A stretch of 50,009 nt of DNA from Afipia sp. Its GTDB lineage: Bacteria > Pseudomonadota > Alphaproteobacteria > Rhizobiales > Xanthobacteraceae. The DNA is taken from assembly GCA_017308495.1 (NCBI GenBank), contig JAFKES010000138.1:1-50009 (forward strand). The letters are read 5' to 3'. Shown piece after piece: positions 35,522 to 43,198 of this stretch. Position numbers and translations under genes: made by a program. How positions within the stretch are numbered: position 1 is the first letter of the stretch; each line of letters opens with the position of its first letter. The notes beneath the pieces are model-generated. The model did no database searches. It worked only from the letters and a program-made list of their open reading frames with translations, and was not told the origin of the DNA.

Positions 35522-37786
35522 GTGACATCCGAGAGCACGCGCGGGAAAATTGGGCGGACGGTGGCTGAATCGACGCCATGGTGGCCGCAACCTCTGAAGG
35601 GGCCACCGGGCTCGCCCAACATTCTGCTCGTTCTGTTCGACGATGTCGGCTTCTCCGATTTCGGCTGCTACGGTTCGCCGATCCGGACCCACGCCATCGA
35701 TCGCCTTGCCGCAGAAGGCATTCGCTATTCGGGATTTCACACCACCGCGATGTGTTCGACCACGCGCGCTGCATTGCTCACCGGTCGAAATCATCACTCT
35801 GTGGGGATGGGATGTCTGGCGAATTTTGACAGCGGCTATCCGGGCTATCGCGGCAAAATTGCACGCGAGGCCGGCACGCTGGCGGAAATGCTTCGCGAGA
35901 ACGGTTACCGCAATTACTTTTGCGGCAAGTGGCATGTGACGCCGATGAGCGAGGGGGGATCGACCGGCCCGTTCGACGGCTGGCCCCTCGGGCGCGGATT
36001 CGACAGGTTCTACGGTTTCATGAATGCCGAAACCGACCACTACACGCCGGAACTGGTGCAGGATAACTCGCACGTCGATCCGCCCGGCACTTTCGAAACG
36101 GGCTATCACCTGACGGCGGATCTGGTCGATCACGCGATTCAATTCATCGCCGATCACTCGGCGCAGAAGCCCGACCTGCCGTGGTTTACGTGGGTGGCTT
36201 TCGGCGCATGCCATGCCCCTCATCAGGCGCCCCGGAGCCTGATCGACAGCTACGAGGATGTTTTCGCGACGGGCTGGGATATCGAACGCGCGGTGCGTCT
36301 GGCGACCCAGAAAGACCTCGGGCTGGTGCCGCCGGACACGCGGATGCCTTCTCGCAACACCGGCGTTCAGCCGTGGGACGCGCACACGGAGGAGGAGCGG
36401 CGTCTCTTTGTCCGGTTGCAGTGCGCTTATGCGGCGATGCTGGATCACGCGGATCAGCAGATCGCGCGGCTTGTCGATTTCCTCGAACGCACCGGCGCGC
36501 GCGACAACACCATCATTCTCGTCCTCTCGGACAATGGCGCCAGCCAGGAGGGCGGACCGCTCGGCGCGGTGAATACGCTCGGCAGCTACAACTATCAGGA
36601 AGAATCCCTGCAGGTTAAAATCGAGCGCTTCGAGACCATCGGCGGCCCGGGAAGCCATGCCAATATCCCGCACGGCTGGGCGATGGCGTCGAATACGCCG
36701 CTCAAACGCTACAAGCAGAACACGCATGGCGGCGGTATTCGCGACCCCCTCGTGATCTCATGGCCGAAGGGCATTCACGCGCGGGGCGAGATCCGCCATC
36801 AGTTTGCGCATGCCTGCGACCTGTTGCCGACGCTGCTGGAAGCGGTGGGCGTGCAGGCGCCCGAGCAGGTGAACGGCCTTGCCCAGATGCCGATCGAGGG
36901 GGTGAGCTTCGCCCAAACCTTCAACGCCTCCTCGGCGCCCAGCAAGGCGTCCGCGCAATATTTCGAGATGTTCGGACATCGCGGCATCTGGCACGAAGGC
37001 TGGAAGGCCGTGGCCTATCACGCTCCGGGGACGCCTTTCGATCAGGATCAGTGGGAGCTTTACAATCTCGATCGCGATTTTTCCGAAACGCAGGACCTCG
37101 CCGGGGTCGAGCCGAGACGCCTTGAGGCGCTGAAGCGGCTGTGGTGGCGGGAGGCGGAGAAGCACAAGGTGCTGCCGCTGGATGATCGGTTCGGTCCGCG
37201 GTTCGCCGAAAATGCCGCGCGGATCCTGGGCGACAGGCGTCAGTTCGTATTTCACAAAGGCGTCGGTCATGTGCCGACCGATCTGGCGCCGGACGTGCGG
37301 AGCCGGAGCTACACCATCGAAGCCAGCGTGGAACTGTCCGGCAACGACAACGGCGTTCTCATCGCCCACGGCGACGGCACCACCGGATATGTGCTGTATG
37401 TCCGCGACGGCTACCTGGTGCACGATCTCAATCTCGGCGGCTCGCACGAAACCCTTGTTTCCAACGGGCCGATTCCGCGTTCGGCGCGAACACTCGGTCT
37501 GCGCGTGGATCGGCTCAAGCGAGGAGCGGGCGGTGAGGCCCTGAAGAGTCGCTACACGTTGCTGATTGAGGGACAGCCCGCGGGCTCCCTCGACACCGAG
37601 AGGTACTTCAAGTCGCTGATCTCCTGGGCCGGTTGCGATATCGGATGCGACCGCGGCACGCCGGTCGGCGATTATATCTCGCCCTTTGAATTCACCGGCG
37701 AGCTTGCAAAGGTTGTCGTGACGCTGGACGACGACCAGCAACTGGACGGCGACTCGGTCGGGCGCGCGGAGCTGGGCCGGGAATGA
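35522..37786 (+). CDS. Sulfatase (alkaline-phosphatase superfamily)
   Basis: 754 residues. The metal-site motifs LVLFDDVGFSDFG and LVLSDNGASQEGG, GKWH and the formylglycine motif CSTTRAALLTG (Cys78) identify a type I sulfatase. The third motif position is Thr rather than the usual Pro/Ala. A C-terminal beta-rich region of about 180 residues (GHVPTDLAPDV to the end) is an added domain. No signal peptide is visible, so it may be cytoplasmic. GTG 35522 is chosen for the GAAGG upstream; GTG 35486 is possible. It follows PanB-fold copy 2 by about 70 bp. The sulfate ester is unknown. Confidence 0.88.
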   Translation: MTSESTRGKIGRTVAESTPWWPQPLKGPPGSPNILLVLFDDVGFSDFGCYGSPIRTHAIDRLAAEGIRYSGFHTTAMCSTTRAALLTGRNHHSVGMGCLANFDSGYPGYRGKIAREAGTLAEMLRENGYRNYFCGKWHVTPMSEGGSTGPFDGWPLGRGFDRFYGFMNAETDHYTPELVQDNSHVDPPGTFETGYHLTADLVDHAIQFIADHSAQKPDLPWFTWVAFGACHAPHQAPRSLIDSYEDVFATGWDIERAVRLATQKDLGLVPPDTRMPSRNTGVQPWDAHTEEERRLFVRLQCAYAAMLDHADQQIARLVDFLERTGARDNTIILVLSDNGASQEGGPLGAVNTLGSYNYQEESLQVKIERFETIGGPGSHANIPHGWAMASNTPLKRYKQNTHGGGIRDPLVISWPKGIHARGEIRHQFAHACDLLPTLLEAVGVQAPEQVNGLAQMPIEGVSFAQTFNASSAPSKASAQYFEMFGHRGIWHEGWKAVAYHAPGTPFDQDQWELYNLDRDFSETQDLAGVEPRRLEALKRLWWREAEKHKVLPLDDRFGPRFAENAARILGDRRQFVFHKGVGHVPTDLAPDVRSRSYTIEASVELSGNDNGVLIAHGDGTTGYVLYVRDGYLVHDLNLGGSHETLVSNGPIPRSARTLGLRVDRLKRGAGGEALKSRYTLLIEGQPAGSLDTERYFKSLISWAGCDIGCDRGTPVGDYISPFEFTGELAKVVVTLDDDQQLDGDSVGRAELGRE

Positions 37787-37809
37787 GCCGTTGGCGGCAG
37801 TGACCGATG

Positions 37810-37830
37810 CGCCTTCCGTTCCGGAAGGCG
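37810..37830. terminator. Hairpin after the sulfatase gene
   Basis: Arms CGCCTTCC and GGAAGGCG with a five-base loop lie 24 bp after the sulfatase stop. There is no T tract, so termination may be partial or Rho-assisted. The rest of 37831-38069 shows no gene I can support. Confidence 0.45.
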
Positions 37831-38069
37831 TGGTCGGCATGGTCCTGCCCGCTCCGACCGCGCGGGATTGTCGCCGGGATGCGGGGCTGCGCCGTCCGGG
37901 GGCGGGCAGGACCCGCGGCCCGTTTTCAATGCGCTTTTGGCATCGAAACGCGATCAAAAGCGCATTGGACACCCGCCGGATCGGTTGACTAAATTGCCGT
38001 CATGGAACGATTTTTCATCCGTGAATCTGCGAGGCGGCCCGATGGTGTGACGGACGCTGCAAGGAGGAC

Positions 38070-38429
38070 ATGTCCGTGACTCGCCCAGCTTGGCAACAGG
38101 AAGGCCGCGAACCCGATTATCGGTTCAGTTTGGCGAATGAGCGCACGTTTCTCGCGTGGATTCGGACAGCTCTGGCGGTTGTCGGCGGCGGGGTGCTGTA
38201 TCGGCAGTTCGCGGCGGGAACCGGACCCCGTTCGCTGCATTTCTTCATCGCGATCAGCATAACGATTTTAGGGGGCGTGATGGCGGTCGCCGCCTATCGG
38301 CGGTGGAAGTCTCATGAAATTGCAATGCGGCATGACCGGCCGCTTATGGCGGGGTGGGACCTCGTTGCCCTGAGCGCCATGATCTCGAGCATCGCCATCG
38401 GGCTGGGCGTTCTGCTGTTGCCGATGTGA
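38070..38429 (+). CDS. DUF202 membrane protein (YidH-like)
   Basis: 119 residues. FSLANERTFLAWIRTALAVV is the DUF202 signature, with three membrane segments (about residues 34-50, 55-75 and 95-115). Function is unknown. E. coli has a similar DUF202 pair, yidG and yidH, in the neighbourhood of the sulfatase gene yidJ, so the link to a sulfatase here is probably not chance. Confidence 0.85.
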   Translation: MSVTRPAWQQEGREPDYRFSLANERTFLAWIRTALAVVGGGVLYRQFAAGTGPRSLHFFIAISITILGGVMAVAAYRRWKSHEIAMRHDRPLMAGWDLVALSAMISSIAIGLGVLLLPM

Positions 38430-38433
38430 CGTC

Positions 38434-38790
38434 GTGGCGCGCGATCCCGGCCTGCAGCCCGAGCGAACGTCGCTGGCATGGCGCAGAACCGCATTCAGCA
38501 TGCTGGTGGTGAGCCTTCTGCTCATCCGGGACGCCGTGCAGATGCATTCGATATGGTTCGGCGCCATCGCCGCGCTTCTGCTCGCGTCGTCGTCGCTGCT
38601 GGCGATGGTCGGATCTCTGCGGATGCGCAGTCTTCACGCTTACGGAACGGCCGGAGCGCCGCATGCGGCGCTGGTTGCTTTTACCGCGGCGGTGGTTGGT
38701 CTGGCCGCGGCCGCCGGCTGTCTTCTGGCCGCCGCGACCTCCGATATGGTCAGCATTCTCGAGGACCTGTTGCCGTGGGTGTTTCAATAG
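38434..38790 (+). CDS. DUF202 membrane protein (YidG-like)
   Basis: 118 residues from a GTG four bases after the previous stop. LQPERTSLAWRRTAFSMLVV is the DUF202 signature of the YidG subtype, with three membrane segments. With the preceding gene it forms a typical DUF202 pair, perhaps a hetero-oligomer in the inner membrane. Confidence 0.85.
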   Translation: MARDPGLQPERTSLAWRRTAFSMLVVSLLLIRDAVQMHSIWFGAIAALLLASSSLLAMVGSLRMRSLHAYGTAGAPHAALVAFTAAVVGLAAAAGCLLAAATSDMVSILEDLLPWVFQ

Positions 38791-39197
38791 GGCTCATTGA
38801 CGAGCCGACGTAGATCCAGCTTGGCTCCATACTGCGGTGTGGTCGCTGGAGCAGCGCCATTTTCGGGCGAACGTCTGGTGGCGCCGGACTCGACTGTCCT
38901 CTCGATTGTGGTTGCGCAGGATGCAACGCGTACGTTGGCCATCCATACCCCTCCCGAGCGGCGGGCGGGAAATCGGGGCTCCGCAGCGCCGGAGAATGGG
39001 CCTTTGCGTGATCCGGACACCGTGATGATCGCCCGGAACTCCGGCTGCGGATATCATCGGTTCTTTCCTCTCTCCGCCCTGGTGAGAGCGGCGCGTCGTT
39101 CTGCCGCGATCGTCACGTCAGTCGGTTGATCCGTCAGGCATCGTCCAGCGTGTGTTGAAGCGAATGCGCTTCCCGCTGCGTGAATTTGTGCTTTGCG
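38791..39197. other. Gene-free stretch before the ABC importer promoter
   Basis: About 400 bp. I see no ORF with a ribosome-binding site or recognisable protein. A weak GGCTC/GAGCC hairpin follows the DUF202 gene. The DNA becomes noticeably richer in A+T from about 39180, where the control region begins. Confidence 0.5.
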
Positions 39198-39285
39198 ATG
39201 CATTGTCAAACGATGTGCATCGCATATTAAAGCCGATCGCTCGATTGCGCGGCATGCAACGATTCCGGCTTAAATATGCAATTGT
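39198..39285 (+). promoter_or_regulatory. ABC importer control region, twin of the BMC one
   Basis: The first element (39198-39224) reads ATGCATTGT, then CGA, TGCA and GCA in the same register as 29318-29344 (19 of 27 bases identical by my count). The second (39245-39259) is TTGC-N7-GCAA, a LysR-type box, 47 bp after the start of the first in both regions. An ATGCAATTG element follows 78 bp from the start, again matching. The binding-protein gene starts 74 bp downstream. Confidence 0.75.
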
Positions 39286-39358
39286 GGGTGCTGGTCGCTG
39301 CGGGTACTGTCAAAGAAAAACAGGATTTGATGCGATCAAAGATCGTGAGGGAGGGTAC

Positions 39359-40393
39359 ATGAAATTCCAGAAATTCTTCGGGGCCGCGTTGGGTCTCTTG
39401 CTGTCCGGCAGCGTTGCGACAGCTCAGAATGCATCTTCAAAAGAGCTCATTCCGATCAATATCGGTGGCCCGAGCGCCGGCTACTTTATGACTTACGTCG
39501 CCACCGACCTCGGTCTTTATCAGAAACACGGTCTCGATCCGAAGATCCATTGGTTCACGAGCGGCGCGCCGCTGCTCGCAGCCCTCAAGAGCGGCAGCAT
39601 CGATCAGATCGTCACCGGCCTCGCCTTTGTGTTCGCGCTCGGTCAGGACATTCCTCTGAAGATCATTTCCTGGGAGCTCGACAACGCCCAGGGCGCTGGT
39701 CTGATGGCGACCGAGGCCAGCGGCATAACCAGCTACAAGGACATCGGCAAGGCGAAGAAAATCGCGGCGACGGCCGGGACGTGTTCGCAGGTGTCGCTGA
39801 AGCTGATGGCCAAGAAGGCCAACATCAATTACGACAAGTTGAACGTGGTGAACATTGCGCCGCCACTTTTCGCCAATGCATTCACGGGAGGCGCGATCGA
39901 TGCCGCCGTGGGCTGGGCGCCTTGGACGATGAACCTCCCGGCGGGCGCCAAGCTTGTGTCCATGGATTCCGATTATGGTGGCGTCTGTCCGAGCATCAAC
40001 GGTTTGCGGCCGGATTTCATCGCGAAGTATCCCAGCGTACCGGAGAAGCTGCTCGCGGTTCAGGCCGAGGCGCGCGAGTTGATCGCCAAGAATCCTCAAC
40101 TGGCCATCGATGCGTTGCAGCGGCAGTTGCAGATTTCTCCGGCGGTCGCGAAGCAGTTCTACGAGAAGCACTGCTGTGGCGGCTTGCCCACGTTCGAGCA
40201 GCAACTGGATCCGAAGTCGCAATGGTCGCTCGTGAATCCGAACGGCGGACTGGCTGCCCAGGCGGTGCTCGCAAGCCAGATGCTGTTTGAACTCGGCACG
40301 ATTCCGGCGCCGCTTAAGCCGGAGACGATAACGGCGGCGATCGATCCGGCGCCCATGCGCAAGTTCCTCAGCGCGCATCCAGCCAGCCGGTGA
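39359..40393 (+). CDS. ABC importer substrate-binding protein (NitT/TauT type)
   Basis: 344 residues from ATG 39359 with GAGGGAGGG upstream. A signal peptide (FFGAALGLLLSGSVATAQ) is followed by an NMT1/SsuA-like periplasmic fold: YVATDLGLYQKHGLDPKIHW, LLAALKSGSIDQIVTGLAF and AFTGGAIDAAVGWAPW. Families of this type bind nitrate, taurine, alkylsulfonates, pyrimidine precursors or aromatic acids. An upstream in-frame start would run through the operators and is rejected. The shared control elements link it to the BMC. Confidence 0.9.
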   Translation: MKFQKFFGAALGLLLSGSVATAQNASSKELIPINIGGPSAGYFMTYVATDLGLYQKHGLDPKIHWFTSGAPLLAALKSGSIDQIVTGLAFVFALGQDIPLKIISWELDNAQGAGLMATEASGITSYKDIGKAKKIAATAGTCSQVSLKLMAKKANINYDKLNVVNIAPPLFANAFTGGAIDAAVGWAPWTMNLPAGAKLVSMDSDYGGVCPSINGLRPDFIAKYPSVPEKLLAVQAEARELIAKNPQLAIDALQRQLQISPAVAKQFYEKHCCGGLPTFEQQLDPKSQWSLVNPNGGLAAQAVLASQMLFELGTIPAPLKPETITAAIDPAPMRKFLSAHPASR

Positions 40394-40406
40394 TAGTCGA
40401 GGCCTG

Positions 40407-41186
40407 ATGATGAATCAGATGAGCAGTATTCCCCGTTACTGGATATCCACGGGGGCGGTCGTTTCGGTCTTCGCAGTGTGGTTTGCGGTCACCAATACCG
40501 GACTGGTTGGCCCAAGCTACCTGCCGTCGCCGCAAGCGTTGTTCCTGTCGTTTGTCAATCTGATTGAAAACGGGTATCAGCGCACGCCGCTCTGGGAGCA
40601 TATCGGCATCAGCCTGTTCCGCGCATTGAGCGGGTTCACGCTGGGAGTCGCCGTCGGGATTCCGATGGGATTGGTGACGGGCTACAACCGTTCGGCGGAT
40701 GCCGCCATGTCACCGATCATGGCGTTCATCCGTCCGATCCCGCCGATCGCGTTCATTCCCATGGTGGTGTTGTATTTCGGGCTTGGCGAGGTGGGTAAGG
40801 TCGTCCTGATTTTCATCACGGCGTTCAACTATGCTCATGTCAACGCCCACGCCGGCGCGGCGCATGTCCCCATCGCCTACATCCGCGCTTCGCAGACGCT
40901 CGGTCTGACGCGAGGACAGATCTTTCGCAAGATCGTGTTCCCTGCGGCATGGCCTCACATCTTCACGGGACTGAAAGTCGCAATGGCGCTGAGCTGGGCG
41001 GTCGTGGTCGCGGCGGAGCTGGTCGGCGCGCAGAAAGGCCTCGGCTTCATGATCTCCGACGCGGCGCAGGTTTTCCAGATACCGGTTGTCTTCATCGGCA
41101 TCGCGCTGATCGGCTCCATCGGGCTCGCGCTCAACATGCTCGTCAGTCTCGCCGAGCTGAAGATCGTCCATTGGAAGGGCCGGTGA
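40407..41186 (+). CDS. ABC importer permease (NitT/TauT type)
   Basis: 259 residues with six predicted membrane segments and the EAA-type coupling loop RASQTLGLTRGQIFRKIVFP. It belongs to the SsuC/TauC family. It starts 13 bp after the binding-protein gene and is followed by the ATPase gene. Confidence 0.92.
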   Translation: MMNQMSSIPRYWISTGAVVSVFAVWFAVTNTGLVGPSYLPSPQALFLSFVNLIENGYQRTPLWEHIGISLFRALSGFTLGVAVGIPMGLVTGYNRSADAAMSPIMAFIRPIPPIAFIPMVVLYFGLGEVGKVVLIFITAFNYAHVNAHAGAAHVPIAYIRASQTLGLTRGQIFRKIVFPAAWPHIFTGLKVAMALSWAVVVAAELVGAQKGLGFMISDAAQVFQIPVVFIGIALIGSIGLALNMLVSLAELKIVHWKGR

Positions 41187-41209
41187 GCTCTCAGTTGTTA
41201 GAGAATGCC

Positions 41210-42049
41210 ATGACCATACATCACAAACCTGCACTGCATCTGATGACCTCACAAACCCAACCGACTTACAACGCGGCTGAAGACAAGGTGGTCTTCGAGG
41301 ACGTTTCGAAGACCTACCCGCAGTCCGGAGCTGCGGCCGGATCGACGGTCGCCATCAAGTCGCTGAACATCGCGATCAAGACGGCTGAAATCGTCAGCAT
41401 TCTCGGCCCCACCGGCTGCGGAAAATCGACGGCGATGAACATGATCGCCGGATTCGAATTTCCCACCCAGGGACGGGTCCTGCTCGATGGCAAGCCCATT
41501 CTTGCGCCGGGCCCGGATCGTGCCGTCGTGTTCCAGCAGGCTTCGCTGTTTCCGTGGCTCTCGGTCTTCGAAAACGTGGTCCTGGGCGTCAAGAGCCGCG
41601 GAATTAGCCCGGACGTCTATGCCGGACGGGCGGAGCAGCTGCTGAAAGCCGTCAAGCTCAGTGGTTTTGAAAAGCACTATCCGTACCAGCTTTCGGGCGG
41701 CATGCAGCAGCGCGTGCAGATTGCCCGGGCGCTGATCTCGGAGCCCGAAGTGCTGTTGATGGACGAGCCGTTCGGCGCCCTCGACTCGCAGACGCGCCTG
41801 ATGATGCAGGAACTGGTGCTACAGCTTTGGACCGAATTTCGCCCGACGATTATTTTTATCACCCATGACGTGGCCGAAGCGGTCTTCGTGTCGGATCGCA
41901 TCCTCCTGATGTCGAGCCGGCCAGGCAGGGTCAAGCTCGATGTCTCGGTCGATGAGCCCAAGCCGCGCAGTCAGGATTTCCTTGTCAGTTCCAGCTTCGT
42001 CGATCTTCAGGCCAGCCTGCTTTCGGCGCTGAAGGAGGAGGTTCACTAG
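41210..42049 (+). CDS. ABC importer ATPase (NitT/TauT type)
   Basis: 279 residues from ATG 41210. Walker [11 protein letters not shown]-loop [11 protein letters not shown], signature [15 protein letters not shown], Walker [13 protein letters not shown] and switch [11 protein letters not shown] are complete. A longer in-frame start would overlap the permease gene and is rejected. It completes the three-gene importer. About 140 bp without a gene follow. Confidence 0.93.
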   Translation: MTIHHKPALHLMTSQTQPTYNAAEDKVVFEDVSKTYPQSGAAAGSTVAIKSLNIAIKTAEIVSILGPTGCGKSTAMNMIAGFEFPTQGRVLLDGKPILAPGPDRAVVFQQASLFPWLSVFENVVLGVKSRGISPDVYAGRAEQLLKAVKLSGFEKHYPYQLSGGMQQRVQIARALISEPEVLLMDEPFGALDSQTRLMMQELVLQLWTEFRPTIIFITHDVAEAVFVSDRILLMSSRPGRVKLDVSVDEPKPRSQDFLVSSSFVDLQASLLSALKEEVH

Positions 42050-42192
42050 CGCGCTGTCTGCGTTTGTCTGCGCGGCCCTGGGGTGGAGTTCCGGTGCCGC
42101 GCCGATGATGGTCGGCAGCAGCGTGATGACGTCCCTTGCATAAGGCCCTGCTTGAGTGCATTCGTTCTGGGAATCACCGAGGGGCCGGGAGA

Positions 42193-43011
42193 ATGGGCGA
42201 TTTTGACGTCTGTTTCTGCAACGATGGACTGGTTTCAAGAGCGTCCGCGCATGTCGAGCTGACGGATCGGGGTCTCACGCTGGGCGATGCCGTGTTCGAA
42301 ACGATGCGCGTCCGGGGCGGGCGCGTTGTCGATATCGACAGGCATCTCGAACGGCTGGCGGCGGCTTGCGATTGTCTCGGATTCCTGGCCGTTGCGGATT
42401 CGCAGGCTTTATCCGCCGCTCTTGAGAGCACCCGCACGGCGAATGCTGTCGTCGAAGGTGTGCTGCGGCTCACCTTGACGCGCGGTTGTGGCGGCCGCGG
42501 GCTGGCGCCGGCGCAGGACCTGCGGCCGACCGTGATCGTCACCGCATCCTTGCTGCCGGTGCGATCGCCCGGCTTTCGCGCCGTGACGGCGTCGGTCACG
42601 CGGCGCAACGAGCAGTCGCCGTTGTCCAGAATCAAGTCGACGGGCTATCTCGACAATATTCTGGCGCTGAGAGAAGCGCTGTCGCGCGGCGCCGACGACG
42701 CGCTGCTGCTCAACACGGGTGGCCGCGTGGCGTGCTTTTCCGCCGCCAATCTGTTCACCCGCCTGGGTTCGGTCGTGATGACGCCGCCGCTGGCCGATGG
42801 GGTGATGCCGGGAACGGTCCGCCGCCGCATGATGGAGCAACTGCCGGTCAGGGAGGCCAGCCTGACCCCGGCGGAGCTGGTGCTGGCCGATGAAATCATC
42901 GCGACGAACAGTCTCGGCGTCCGCCAGCTCGTGGCGCTCGACGGCAAAGCCCTGTCATCCGAGCCGATCCTTTTCGGGCAGGCGCAGGCAATCTACGACG
43001 CGCTGACGTGA
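42193..43011 (+). CDS. pabC: Class IV aminotransferase, aminodeoxychorismate lyase type
   Basis: 272 residues, fold-type IV PLP enzyme. The PLP lysine is in RIKSTGYLDNILALREA, the N-terminus has LTLGDAVFETMRVRGGR and ADEIIATNSLGVRQL closes the site. Next to pabAB the likely job is to release pyruvate from aminodeoxychorismate to give p-aminobenzoate for folate. A branched-chain or D-amino-acid aminotransferase cannot be excluded by sequence alone. Confidence 0.8.
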   Translation: MGDFDVCFCNDGLVSRASAHVELTDRGLTLGDAVFETMRVRGGRVVDIDRHLERLAAACDCLGFLAVADSQALSAALESTRTANAVVEGVLRLTLTRGCGGRGLAPAQDLRPTVIVTASLLPVRSPGFRAVTASVTRRNEQSPLSRIKSTGYLDNILALREALSRGADDALLLNTGGRVACFSAANLFTRLGSVVMTPPLADGVMPGTVRRRMMEQLPVREASLTPAELVLADEIIATNSLGVRQLVALDGKALSSEPILFGQAQAIYDALT

Positions 43012-43198
43012 CAGAACGGGCACTCTTTCGCATCGCGTGGTTGCTTGGCTCTCCACGAGAGATGTCCGGGAATGTATACATGCCCGGGAATGCCGAATGT
43101 TGTGACGTCGGGTACGCGGTTGAACGGGTTGGCGCGATATCGTTCTGTGCCGGAGGCGTGAGCCACCAGACCTGCTGGTGCGATTGAGGAAGCCGCGC

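Noticed and set aside
38797-39129. 110-codon open frame after the DUF202 pair
   Set aside because: No ribosome-binding site, no recognisable domain, composition of a random high-GC frame.
39152-39358. In-frame upstream extension of the importer binding protein
   Set aside because: Covers the operator region and would bury the clear signal peptide that starts at ATG 39359.
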